DNA from: Bacteroidota bacterium
GTDB lineage: Bacteria > Bacteroidota > Bacteroidia > Flavobacteriales_F > PHOS-HE28
DNA length: 27,376 nt
Assembly (NCBI GenBank): GCA_023418095.1
Contig: JAEZDL010000056.1
Coordinates: 1-27,376 of the forward strand
Reading direction: 5' to 3'
The notes under the pieces were generated by a model that did no database searches, was not told where the DNA came from, and was given only the letters and a program-made list of their open reading frames with translations. This document shows, piece after piece, positions 8,544 to 16,735 of the stretch. Within the stretch, counting starts at the first letter, position 1. Every line of letters begins with the position of its first letter. The translations under genes were made by a program, and so were the position numbers.

Positions 8544-10101
8544 TGTAGTGCTTCCAAACGCCGTGCTGCAATCCTTTGTGTTTCTTCACGCCTTTGTACA
8601 TCCCTTCGGTGCGGAGCTGGCCATTTTCGTGATAGCTTTTGAATGGACCTTGATGTGCGCCGCTTTCGAAGAACGCATCCTCGCGCAGATTCCCGTTCGT
8701 GTACCATTCCTGCCAGCGGCCAACGCGTTCGTTCTTGATGTATTCGCCGTCGCTCTCGCGTTCACCGTTCTCATGGAAGGTGGTCCAATGGCCGGTACGC
8801 TTCTTCTTCCGGCCCTGTACTTCATAGAAACCGGTGGAACGGAGCTTTCCGTTCTCGAAGTATTCCTTCACCGATCCGCTCTGTTTCGCCTTTTCGAAGA
8901 TCGCTTCCATCTGCAATGATCCCGAAGGATAATATTCCTTCCAAAGCCCGTCGCGGTAGCCGTTCACGTAAGCGCCTTCGCTCATCAGCTGGCCGTTCTC
9001 GTACCATTCACGCACCATGCCTTCCAGCCGATCGTCATGCTCGATCGTCCAGCTATTGCCTGCGCCCGATCCGATCGCGAGATTGGTCGTCATCCGATAG
9101 TTCGCTTCGAATTTCTTTTGTCCATTGGCATACCATTCATTGTACTCTCCTACGCGCAGACCATTGGAATAGGTTCCGTCGCTCATCAACTGGCCGTTGG
9201 GATACCATTCGCGCCAGCGGCCTTCTTCACGTCCGCGCGATACATCCTTCGTGGATTCACCGAAGGCGCCTTCGGATCGCTTGTTGCCATTGTCGTAGAA
9301 CTCCACGAATTCACCGGCCGGCATGTTGAATTTGTACATGGTGCGGCTCTTGAGGTTCCCATTGTCGTGGAATGCTTCCCAGATCCCTTCCTTCCGGCCA
9401 TGCTGGTATGAGCCTACAAGACTGTCCTGTCCGTTGGCGTGCTTTCCGCGCCATGGGCCGTCCGCGACCTTGTCACTATTGTAGATCGATCGGTATGCGA
9501 GCTGGCCGTTCGGGTGATAGGCTTCCCAATCGCCTGTTCTTTCTCCCTTGGTGTATTGCCCGCGGATCTCCAGCTGGCCGTTCTCGAAATACCGCTCATA
9601 AGGACCGTTCTCGAATTTGTCGGCCATGGTCTTCATTTCCTCGAGCTGGCCGTTCTCGTACCAGCTGCGCACTTCCCCCTGAAGGACGCCTTCAATGAAA
9701 TTCTCTTCCCGTTTTTTCTGCCCGTTCTCATGGTATTCGATCCACCGGCCGTTCTTTACGGAAACCGGCTCCGTGCCCGCGAGCGACCCATTGTTGCGTT
9801 GGAGCAGCACGTAATTCCGCGTGAATTCCAGCGTGCCATCGGCATACCAGCCCTCGCAGGGCCCTTCCCGCCTTCCCTTCACATAGAATTCCTTCAGCCG
9901 TAGCTGGCCGTTCTCGTGGTAATAGGTGCATTCACCCGTCTTGAACCCTTTCTTGTCGTGGGTCTCCTGGGCTTTCAACGTACCATCATCCCACGTTTTG
10001 GTAACGATCTTCTGGGCGATCGCGATCGGTGAGAATGCGAACAAAACGAGCGCCATCAATGACCTTGAGTGGTGCTTCACAAGGAAATTAAATCCTATCA
10101 T
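8488..10101 (-). CDS. Secreted MORN/YwqK-repeat protein with about 19 repeats
   Basis: This 537-residue protein has a signal peptide ending SPIAIAQ near residue 30. The rest is an array of about 19 repeats of roughly 22-28 residues built on [Y/H/F]-x-NGQL-x(3)-G-x-Y-x(2)-G-x(3)-G-x-W. This is the MORN_2 pattern of proteins often annotated YwqK-family antitoxin, although nothing here shows antitoxin activity. Such repeats form an elongated beta-hairpin ladder that may bind membranes or partner proteins. The unit is nearly uninterrupted from residue 35 to the C terminus. The start at 10101 places the gene only 28 bases from the divergent gene at 10130; an internal Met at residue 16 would lose the basic n-region. 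A surface scaffold role is inference. Confidence 0.88.
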   Translation of the reverse strand: MIGFNFLVKHHSRSLMALVLFAFSPIAIAQKIVTKTWDDGTLKAQETHDKKGFKTGECTYYHENGQLRLKEFYVKGRREGPCEGWYADGTLEFTRNYVLLQRNNGSLAGTEPVSVKNGRWIEYHENGQKKREENFIEGVLQGEVRSWYENGQLEEMKTMADKFENGPYERYFENGQLEIRGQYTKGERTGDWEAYHPNGQLAYRSIYNSDKVADGPWRGKHANGQDSLVGSYQHGRKEGIWEAFHDNGNLKSRTMYKFNMPAGEFVEFYDNGNKRSEGAFGESTKDVSRGREEGRWREWYPNGQLMSDGTYSNGLRVGEYNEWYANGQKKFEANYRMTTNLAIGSGAGNSWTIEHDDRLEGMVREWYENGQLMSEGAYVNGYRDGLWKEYYPSGSLQMEAIFEKAKQSGSVKEYFENGKLRSTGFYEVQGRKKKRTGHWTTFHENGERESDGEYIKNERVGRWQEWYTNGNLREDAFFESGAHQGPFKSYHENGQLRTEGMYKGVKKHKGLQHGVWKHYNENGELVLTENWVGGRLK

Positions 10102-10127
10102 TGCAGTAATTCAATGACGCGAACCTA
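10096..10127. promoter_or_regulatory. Overlapping divergent promoter candidates
   Basis: TATCATTG at 10096-10103 on the plus strand and TAGGTTCG at 10127-10120 on the minus strand each match the -7 consensus TAnnTTTG at all but one fixed position. The start codons are only 28 bases apart, so the two transcripts would have short leaders and overlapping control regions. No clear -33 element is visible for either. Confidence 0.3.
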
Positions 10128-10129
10128 AC

Positions 10130-11668
10130 ATGAAGATCTTTTCCACCAAAGCGCTGCTGCTCGGTCTCAGCCTTTTTGCAACAACCATACTACCCGCGCA
10201 GCAGGTGCAGATAGATGGAGTAAGACCGAAGGAATTCCGGGGCGTGAACCCGATCGCCGGCAAGGGCTACTACACCTACTACGTGAACGAGAAGGTGGGC
10301 AAGGGCATGGTGCAATTCGCGCTTGAGATCTATGATCTGGACCTCAACCTGATCAAGAAAACGAATGTCGAATTGACCAAATATTCCAACCTGATCGGAT
10401 CGGATTTCAACGGACAGGACTTCATGTTCCTATTCGAGGATCTGAACAAGCGCACCAATACGTTCGTGAGCGTTGATGCGGGCGGCAACATCATCAAACA
10501 GAAAACGGAACCGACGAAGAAGATCCTGCAGCCTGGTACGGCGGACATCTATCCGGCCATGGACGGCACAGGGTTCTACTGGACACACGCGATCAAGGAG
10601 AAGAAGTGGGGCTACGAAGTTGTGAAGCTCGATCGCGATCTGAAGGAATTGTGGTCCAAGACCGTTACCGTTGAAAAAGGGATGACCAGCATCGCTGCAG
10701 CTGAAAGCGGCCCCGGCAAGCTGATCGTGGTTTCCACGGAAGTGCCTTCGCTCATGAGCAAGAAGGTGCTTGGTAAAGTGGTCTCCTTCAATGGATCCAC
10801 CGGCCAGAAGGAATACGAATATCCGCTCTACGACGGCAAGCAGACGAACCTTCCGGGCGCATTCCTGATCGAGGCTGATGGTACTGTGACCACCTCAGGC
10901 ATGTACTACGATGGCGAGAAGATGACAGGCGACAATTCCGACGGGATCTTCTTCCTGAAGCTTGATGCCAGCGGAAAGAAAGTAGCGTTCAACAGCATCG
11001 ATTGGGACAATGGGATCCAGGAAGCCTTGAAAGCAACACAGCGCAAATTCAGCATCGGATCGAAGCCGAAGGTGCAGTTCCACAATCTGGTGAAGGAATC
11101 GAACGGTAACTATCAAGTGATCAGCGAAACGTTCCGTAAAGCGGCTGGTGCCACCACCGCACTGGCCGCGCTCGGTGGGGCCGATGCGAGCGATATCCCA
11201 TTGCGCTTCACCGTGATGGATTATATCGTCTTCAATTTCGATGGAAATGGCGAACCACTGGACATCAACAAGATCGAGAAGCCATACAAGTCGCTGAGCG
11301 TTTCAGGGGCAATGAACCTCAATGGGATCGCACTCGCGCAATTGATGAAGCGCTACAAGATGTTCACCTACGAGTACACAACGGTGCTTCCTTCGGGCAA
11401 GCCGGCGATCGTTTACACGAACTTCGAGGATGCAGGCCTTGGCGCTGGCAAGCCGTACGTCGGCGTTTCCACGATCGAGATCGGCAAGGACACCGAAACA
11501 CAGAAGATCCCACTGCCCAAGAAGTACACTTCGTTCGTTACCGGAAGCCCGGACAACCTGAAGGCCGGCGCATTGCCTGGCCGCACCGGAAAGATGTGCT
11601 TCTTCGTTTACGACAAGAAGGCGAAGGCGATCATGATGTCCATCGAAGACATCACAGCCGGTCAATAG
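10130..11668 (+). CDS. Secreted protein of unknown function, propeller-like
   Basis: This 512-residue protein has a clear signal peptide ending ILPAQ near residue 24. It then shows repeated strands separated by short turns with motifs such as YDLDLNLIKK, KLDRDLKELW and LDASGKK spaced through the chain. That layout resembles a beta-propeller reading out as blades, but I cannot name the family. There is no lipobox, T9SS sorting domain or transmembrane segment, so a periplasmic location is most likely. A hydrophobic Ala/Gly-rich insertion lies near residues 342-353. It is a single gene, divergent from the MORN-repeat gene and closed by a strong terminator. Confidence 0.85.
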   Translation: MKIFSTKALLLGLSLFATTILPAQQVQIDGVRPKEFRGVNPIAGKGYYTYYVNEKVGKGMVQFALEIYDLDLNLIKKTNVELTKYSNLIGSDFNGQDFMFLFEDLNKRTNTFVSVDAGGNIIKQKTEPTKKILQPGTADIYPAMDGTGFYWTHAIKEKKWGYEVVKLDRDLKELWSKTVTVEKGMTSIAAAESGPGKLIVVSTEVPSLMSKKVLGKVVSFNGSTGQKEYEYPLYDGKQTNLPGAFLIEADGTVTTSGMYYDGEKMTGDNSDGIFFLKLDASGKKVAFNSIDWDNGIQEALKATQRKFSIGSKPKVQFHNLVKESNGNYQVISETFRKAAGATTALAALGGADASDIPLRFTVMDYIVFNFDGNGEPLDINKIEKPYKSLSVSGAMNLNGIALAQLMKRYKMFTYEYTTVLPSGKPAIVYTNFEDAGLGAGKPYVGVSTIEIGKDTETQKIPLPKKYTSFVTGSPDNLKAGALPGRTGKMCFFVYDKKAKAIMMSIEDITAGQ

Positions 11669-11692
11669 ATCGGATCGTTCGATCGGAAATTG

Positions 11693-11729
11693 AAGAATGG
11701 CGGCCGATCGGCCGCCATTCTTTTTTTTT
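11693..11729. terminator. Bidirectional terminator between convergent genes
   Basis: Bases 11693-11722 are a perfect 30-base palindrome centred on CGATCG, followed by an unbroken T run through 11729 on the plus strand; the A residues before the stem serve weakly for the minus strand. The minus-strand stop codon at 11731-11729 overlaps the end of the T run. Confidence 0.92.
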
Positions 11730-13045
11730 CACTCCTCCACGAAATCCATGTCGCGCTGGAATGTCTCATGCACACGCGTAACAGCCCAGATCGCGGCGGC
11801 GATGCAGATGATCCCCACCACCAATGCGCTTTGCACATTTCCGATCGGAACGGCGAGGTACTTGAACGCTGAAGTGACCGGCCAAACGCTTCCGCGCACG
11901 AAATTCGGCGTTGTGGTGGCCACCGTCGCGCGGATGTTGGTGCCGAACTGTTCGCTGCTGATCGTAACGAATAGCACCCAATAACCGGTGGCGATCCCCA
12001 GCGCGAGGCACATCCAGTAATAGGTGCTGATGCTTGCGCCGCGAAGGCCGAAGAGGAAGATCAGCACAAGCGTGAGATTCGCGATCAGGTAGATCAGGAT
12101 CACTTTTTTCCGGCTTCGCAACAACTGGCTGAGCAGTGCACTGAAAAGATCGCCGATGCTGAGGCCTATGTATGCATTTCGGATCGCCTTGCCGTTTATC
12201 CTGCGTATCCCTTCGTCATCCAAAGCGCTTATGTCGATGCCCAATTCCGGCACGAAGACATCCTGCGAAAGATTCACCAGCACACCGATCACGTACCACA
12301 CGGGCACACCGATCAGGATGCAGCCGAGGTACTTGATGAAGCGTTCCCGATCATTGAACAGAAGGCGCAGATCGCCCTGGCGCGCGGCCTTCGCCTTCAA
12401 CTTCCTGAACAGGCCGCTTTCGAACGTTCCGATCCGCATCACGAGCAGCGCCAGACCCATCAGGCCGCCCACGATGTATGCGATCTGCCAGTCCATGTAC
12501 TCCTTGCCTGTGATCGCCGTGAGCACCGATCCGAAACGTTGTCCCTGCGCAGCCACTTCCGCAGCGAACACTGCACCCAGCGCTCCGAACACCACCACGA
12601 TCATGGTGCCGTAACCGCGCTTCTCGCGCGACATCGTTTCTGTTATCAGGGTGATGCCTGCACCCAATTCGCCGGCCAGCCCGATCCCGGCAAGGAACCG
12701 CACGATCGCGTAAGTGGTGATGTCGTAGGTGAAGGCATTGATCAGGTTCGCGGATGAATAGATCAGGATGCTTCCGAAAAGCACCGCCAGCCGGCCTTTC
12801 CGATCACCCCAAACGCCCCAGAGCACACCTCCGATCAGCATGCCGAACATCTGCCAGTTGAACAGATCGATGCCGATATCCTTGATCCGTGGATGACCGG
12901 GGCCAAGAATGAATTCTAGGCTTTCGCGCTTCACCACGTTGAACAGGACCAGATCGTAGATGTCCACGAAATAGCCGAGCGCCGCAACAGTGATCAATAT
13001 CGCGGTACGACCGTTGGCCTGTTGTTCCTTCAGGTGATCGGGCAT
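11729..13045 (-). CDS. MFS transporter
   Basis: This 438-residue inner-membrane protein has about 12 hydrophobic segments and the MFS motif A GDRKGR between helices 2 and 3, followed by RFLAGIGLAGELGAG in helix 4. That helix-4 form is typical of sugar and organic-acid proton symporters. The substrate is unknown. It is the last gene of a minus-strand operon that also encodes a glycerophosphodiesterase lipoprotein and a phosphoesterase, so uptake of a product of phosphodiester cleavage is a reasonable but unproven guess; the sequence does not look like GlpT. It starts 32 bases after the stop of the upstream gene and has an unusually good ribosome binding site. The stop codon sits in the terminator T run. 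Confidence 0.9.
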   Translation of the reverse strand: MPDHLKEQQANGRTAILITVAALGYFVDIYDLVLFNVVKRESLEFILGPGHPRIKDIGIDLFNWQMFGMLIGGVLWGVWGDRKGRLAVLFGSILIYSSANLINAFTYDITTYAIVRFLAGIGLAGELGAGITLITETMSREKRGYGTMIVVVFGALGAVFAAEVAAQGQRFGSVLTAITGKEYMDWQIAYIVGGLMGLALLVMRIGTFESGLFRKLKAKAARQGDLRLLFNDRERFIKYLGCILIGVPVWYVIGVLVNLSQDVFVPELGIDISALDDEGIRRINGKAIRNAYIGLSIGDLFSALLSQLLRSRKKVILIYLIANLTLVLIFLFGLRGASISTYYWMCLALGIATGYWVLFVTISSEQFGTNIRATVATTTPNFVRGSVWPVTSAFKYLAVPIGNVQSALVVGIICIAAAIWAVTRVHETFQRDMDFVEE

Positions 13046-13048
13046 CGC

Positions 13049-13054
13049 TCCTCC
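13049..13054 (-). promoter_or_regulatory. Strong Shine-Dalgarno site of the MFS gene
   Basis: On the minus strand GGAGGA lies three bases before the ATG at 13045. Most genes in this window lack such a site, so it stands out. It also sits in a small hairpin formed by CGCTCC and GGAGCG (13046-13065), which could partly mask it. Confidence 0.55.
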
Positions 13055-13077
13055 AGTGTGGAGCGAAAATGCGAGAT

Positions 13078-14079
13078 CTACCGATCCTGGTCCACACCGA
13101 ATACTTTTTCGATCCCGCTGGGTTCCGGTCCTGCCGGCACATCGATCGGGAATTCGAAGACCGCACCGTCCTCGAAAGCGGTCATGTCATCGAGAAGCCG
13201 GCGCGACACCAATCGCAACCGATCGCCGCAAAGCTGCACGGTCATGTAATGAAAGAGCGGTGCGTATTCGGGGGCAAGTGCGATCTCAGGCCCGGTGCGT
13301 TTCCGCAACGGATGGTTCAATCCACCGCCGCCACCGATCACGAAGAAATCCTTGCCGTCCTTATGGAAATGCTGGAAAAGATGTGCGTGGCCGGATAGGA
13401 AGAGGCGCGTTTTACGTTGTTTCAGGAACGGGGCGACGAACAACCGCTGCACCTGGCCGTTCGATCCGACCAGCTTGCTGTAGCTGTACGGTGAATGGTG
13501 ACAGCAAACGATCACGGCCTTGATCTCCGGCGCGGTATCCAGCGCAGCCAGCGTGGTGCGGTACCAGTCGTTCTGCTCCTTGATCTGTGCGCGGCGCATC
13601 TTCTTGAAATTCGAATTCAGAAGCACCACGGCGATGGAATCGCGGATCACCGTGTAGCCTGTGGGAACATGTTGCGGGAATCGGCTCTGGAAACGGATAG
13701 CGCCCATGTTGGCACGACCCATGAGTTCGTGGTTGCCCAGGATCGCGTTCACCACCACGCCGGCCTTTCTCGCTTCATGCAACGCGGTGTCGATGTATGT
13801 CCAGCGTTCCTCGCGGTGTCCAAGGTTCACCACATCACCGAGCAGGAAGAGTTCCGCCGGCCTTTGGGCGATGATCTCCTTGAAAAGGGCGCGCGTTGCC
13901 TTGCGGTTCTGGTGGCTTCGCAGCACCATTTCCTCCACGCGCATGGGTTCCTGCGTGTCGCTTGCGAAAGCGAGCACTGCCGAGCAATCGCCATCTTTTT
14001 GCGCGTACACATGGTCCATGGGCAGGCATGTTGCGATCAGCATGCCGCACAGGAGTCTCATGGGCGCCAGCTTCACCAT
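13078..14079 (-). CDS. Exported calcineurin-like metallophosphoesterase
   Basis: This 333-residue protein belongs to the two-metal phosphoesterase superfamily that cleaves phosphomono- or diesters. A signal peptide ends near HVYAQ (residue 27). Visible motifs are GD at 81-82, GNHE at 115-118, the HH pair at 194-195 and GHAH at 230-233. The first motif reads SDTQ (Asp41-x-Gln43) rather than the usual DxH, so one metal ligand differs. The ATG at 14079 is chosen because it overlaps the upstream stop by 7 bases (ATGGTGA) and begins the signal peptide; the longer open frame upstream is a shadow of the neighbouring gene. It lies in an operon with a glycerophosphodiesterase lipoprotein, so the two may act in series on phosphodiesters in the periplasm. 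Confidence 0.88.
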   Translation of the reverse strand: MVKLAPMRLLCGMLIATCLPMDHVYAQKDGDCSAVLAFASDTQEPMRVEEMVLRSHQNRKATRALFKEIIAQRPAELFLLGDVVNLGHREERWTYIDTALHEARKAGVVVNAILGNHELMGRANMGAIRFQSRFPQHVPTGYTVIRDSIAVVLLNSNFKKMRRAQIKEQNDWYRTTLAALDTAPEIKAVIVCCHHSPYSYSKLVGSNGQVQRLFVAPFLKQRKTRLFLSGHAHLFQHFHKDGKDFFVIGGGGGLNHPLRKRTGPEIALAPEYAPLFHYMTVQLCGDRLRLVSRRLLDDMTAFEDGAVFEFPIDVPAGPEPSGIEKVFGVDQDR

Positions 14080-14675
14080 TCGGCCAGTTTCAGGTCGATC
14101 CGGCACTGAAGCGCAAGCACGTGATGCCGGGTCACGAAGGTGTTCATCCATTTCGCTTCCAGCGCTGCATCGAACCGATCGGAGATGGGAATGGAATACG
14201 ATAGGGCGGCGGAGTACCCTTGCGCGTAGGAGGCCGATCGGGACCGGCCCAGATAGTTCAATGTGCTGATCGAGCGGTAGGTGCCCCAACCGGCGAAGGC
14301 CTGAACCCGCGACCCGATCCGCATGGACCATTGGAGCAGCAATGGGATCACCCTGAGCGAGACCGATCCCGTGTTGCCATTGTCCTGGATCCTGTAACTG
14401 TAGAGATCGACCAGTCCGCTCTCCATCCCCACACGGATGAGGTGTTCCGGGTACCACATGAGCCGAGCACTGAAAGCGGAACCGGTCTTCGATACATCAC
14501 TGCGCAGATGATCGGGTGTTCCGGGGATGCCGAGGTAGGTTGATGCACCACCGCCCATCGTGAGCACCAACTGCTTCGTTCTTACCAGGGTCGTGTCGTT
14601 CCCCAACATAGGGCCGGCGACCAGCAGCAACATGATGATCACCATGGAAGACCGGAGCGATCTATTCGCGTGCAT
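14073..14675 (-). CDS. Outer-membrane beta-barrel-like protein
   Basis: This 200-residue protein has an N-terminal signal sequence (hydrophobic core about residues 11-22). The alternating beta pattern that follows is typical of small barrels, with strands such as LVLTMGGG, FSARLMWYP, SLRVIPLLLQW and QAFAGWGTYRS, ending with LKLAEW. It resembles the PF13568-type outer-membrane proteins common in Bacteroidota, but I cannot assign it firmly. It overlaps the preceding phosphodiesterase gene by 14 bases and the following phosphoesterase gene by 7, so it is translated within the operon. Confidence 0.75.
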   Translation of the reverse strand: MHANRSLRSSMVIIMLLLVAGPMLGNDTTLVRTKQLVLTMGGGASTYLGIPGTPDHLRSDVSKTGSAFSARLMWYPEHLIRVGMESGLVDLYSYRIQDNGNTGSVSLRVIPLLLQWSMRIGSRVQAFAGWGTYRSISTLNYLGRSRSASYAQGYSAALSYSIPISDRFDAALEAKWMNTFVTRHHVLALQCRIDLKLAEW

Positions 14676-15933
14676 AATGGTAATAGGCCACGAGTGAAGG
14701 GAAATTGCTCAGGATCCCATCCAGTTCACCTTCATACATGTATTGCGAGATGAACTGCGGAAGGTCCATCGTCCACATGAAGACCTTTCTGCCTTCAGCA
14801 TGCATGGCCGCCACCTGATCGCCCTGCTGGCCCGAGACCCAGGTCGGCGCCCACACTTCGGAATCGGTTTCGCGCACCTTGTCCACGGAAACTTCGTTGA
14901 GCGAAGGGATCTGTTGAAAATCGGGCAATTCCTTGAACTTCGTGATCTGCTCATCGCCCGGGAGGCCGATCACGATCGTAAGATCCCTTCCTTCGGTGGA
15001 TGCGTGTTGCATGAATTCGGCCTGGAGTTCATGCACGGTCTGCAACGACCCCTCGTATTTCACATCCAGCCACACGAACTTCAGCGAGGTTTCCTTCAAG
15101 ATCACTTCGAGCGCGCCACGCAGAGAAGGGATCTTCTCACCGTTCACCAGGCGCACCATTCCGTCCAACTGCGCGAATGAATATTCATTGATCGGTCCGT
15201 AGAGGCCAACATCCTTCACCAGACGTGCGTTCAGATCATCATCATGGTAAAGGATCGGAATGCCGTCACTCGTCAGTTTCACATCGATCTCGATCCCCAT
15301 CGCGCCAAGCTGCTCGGCCATGCGGATCAGTTCGAGCGAATTCTCCGAGGCCGGCAGCTGATCGGAGTTACGCCCACCACCGCGATGCGCGAGTACGAGA
15401 AAGCTGGTGTCCTGGTGCAACGGCCGCAGGTAGCGCAACGCGAACGGTCTTGAAGGGGTCTCGCCCGGGTCGCCGAATTGCCCACGGATCACTACGCTGC
15501 CCTCACCGATCTCGGTCTGGCCGAACAAGAGTTCGGCACCTTCCTGCGGTGCGATCTGCAGCCAGCACGCACCCGTGGAGGTATTGTTCAATGTGCGCCA
15601 ATAGGTTTCCAGCAATATTGTCCCGTTCAGATCCCGGCCTCCACCGGTAAGGTAGGCGATGTTCTTCTCACAGAAGATCGATACATGGTGCGTGGTATCA
15701 TTACCCTTCCGCAGGTGCGACCATTTCAAGACCACCTGATCGCCGAAGATCTCCGAACCCTCGGTAACAGCGAAGACCCCTTCCATGCGCTGGCGTGGAG
15801 AGGATGAAAGCGGAACGGCATCCGGCGATCGGAACAATTCCCAGGTGACCTCGGGCAGCGGCACGGCGAGTTCCTTCTGGCAGGCGGTGAAAAGTGTAGG
15901 GAAAAGCAGGTAGGCTAGATTTCTCAGTATCAT
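14662..15933 (-). CDS. Glycerophosphodiester phosphodiesterase lipoprotein
   Basis: This 423-residue enzyme should hydrolyse glycerophosphodiesters (deacylated phospholipids) to an alcohol and glycerol 3-phosphate. It starts with a lipoprotein signal with lipobox FTAC (Cys18), so it is anchored in the envelope. A GDPD TIM-barrel begins near residue 178 with HRGG (His183, Arg184), ENS (Glu197, Asn198), EIDVKLTSDG (Glu215, Asp217) and YHDD (His230); the late MWTMD and DGILSNFP motifs are also present. Residues 19-170 form a beta-rich N-terminal region outside the catalytic domain that I do not recognise. Its ATG overlaps the upstream stop as ATGA. With a downstream phosphoesterase and MFS carrier, it suggests scavenging of phosphodiesters. 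Confidence 0.92.
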   Translation of the reverse strand: MILRNLAYLLFPTLFTACQKELAVPLPEVTWELFRSPDAVPLSSSPRQRMEGVFAVTEGSEIFGDQVVLKWSHLRKGNDTTHHVSIFCEKNIAYLTGGGRDLNGTILLETYWRTLNNTSTGACWLQIAPQEGAELLFGQTEIGEGSVVIRGQFGDPGETPSRPFALRYLRPLHQDTSFLVLAHRGGGRNSDQLPASENSLELIRMAEQLGAMGIEIDVKLTSDGIPILYHDDDLNARLVKDVGLYGPINEYSFAQLDGMVRLVNGEKIPSLRGALEVILKETSLKFVWLDVKYEGSLQTVHELQAEFMQHASTEGRDLTIVIGLPGDEQITKFKELPDFQQIPSLNEVSVDKVRETDSEVWAPTWVSGQQGDQVAAMHAEGRKVFMWTMDLPQFISQYMYEGELDGILSNFPSLVAYYHYARE

Positions 15934-16682
15934 GGAATGAATGCTACGGTTATCTGTCGGTATAGATGTTTCTTCTCATTCAGATCGAACAAAGCCCAGG
16001 TGGCCCAGTAATAATTGGTAAGGCGCGCAGTGAATCCCAAACTGATATGTGTACGGCCGAAGAACGGCTGCTCCAGATACAATGACCAGGCCATGCCATT
16101 GTAGCGTGAAATGGGCCGCTCGATCTCCTGATCGCCAACGCGGGAACTGTATTGAAGGTTCAGGATCGCTTCCGTCTTCAAGGTGAGGCCAACATTGCGG
16201 CCGGTCCGCAGGCCGATCGAGATGTTCGGCAAAGCGTCCCAGCCTCGCGCTTCGGTGTCGTATCCCTCAAGGTCCAGCACGCCTTTGAACCAGCCGACAT
16301 CAGTGCCTAGTGAGAAATTCCAGTGATCATCCAACTGCTTCGCCCAGCGCGGACCGATCGAGAGATGGTTCTGCAGGATCTGCACCTGCAACCTTGAATT
16401 CAGGTGAAGACCGCCGTGCAACTGGCGCAATACCTGGACATCGCCGGCGGGGATCCGGAATTGGAAATCCTCCGTGAGCGCCATGGGCGTGGCCGTGGTG
16501 ATGAAGCCGAACGATGCCAGCCAGTCGCGATCGTACATCGGCGTGGGGAAGAAGATGTTCCGGCCACGATGGGTTTCCTGCGCAACGATCCTACCGGCGT
16601 ATATCGATGCAAGCAGCAGCACCGATGAGGTGACAAGTGCGCGCCATGCGACACGTTCCGATCGGGTCTTGCGTGGGAACAT
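15930..16682 (-). CDS. Outer-membrane barrel-like protein, first gene of the phosphodiesterase operon
   Basis: This 250-residue protein has a basic n-region (FPRKTRSER), a hydrophobic core and cleavage near RIVAQ at residue 35. The rest is rich in alternating strands (LQVQILQNHLSIGP, NISIGLRTGR, HISLGFTARL) as in outer-membrane barrels. Family not recognised. The frame is open 87 bases further upstream, but those codons would overlap the divergent gene and precede the signal peptide, so the ATG at 16682 is used. It leads a five-gene minus-strand operon (ATGA overlap with the phosphodiesterase gene) and may be the channel or a partner for that enzyme; this is inference. Confidence 0.72.
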   Translation of the reverse strand: MFPRKTRSERVAWRALVTSSVLLLASIYAGRIVAQETHRGRNIFFPTPMYDRDWLASFGFITTATPMALTEDFQFRIPAGDVQVLRQLHGGLHLNSRLQVQILQNHLSIGPRWAKQLDDHWNFSLGTDVGWFKGVLDLEGYDTEARGWDALPNISIGLRTGRNVGLTLKTEAILNLQYSSRVGDQEIERPISRYNGMAWSLYLEQPFFGRTHISLGFTARLTNYYWATWALFDLNEKKHLYRQITVAFIP

Positions 16683-16735
16683 TCCTACGAAATTACATCG
16701 GATGGCAGGGCAGGTGAAGTACATAACTTGGCAGC

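Noticed and set aside
8488..10101. YwqK-type antitoxin with a partner toxin
   Set aside because: The family name is often applied to any MORN_2 repeat protein; this one is exported and no toxin gene is adjacent.
14080..14457. N-terminal extension of the phosphoesterase frame
   Set aside because: These codons overlap the neighbouring barrel gene in another frame and precede a proper signal peptide at 14079.
16683..16735. TAATTTCG as a firm promoter for the minus-strand operon
   Set aside because: It is only five bases from the ATG at 16682 and no -33 element is visible; too weak to list as a feature.
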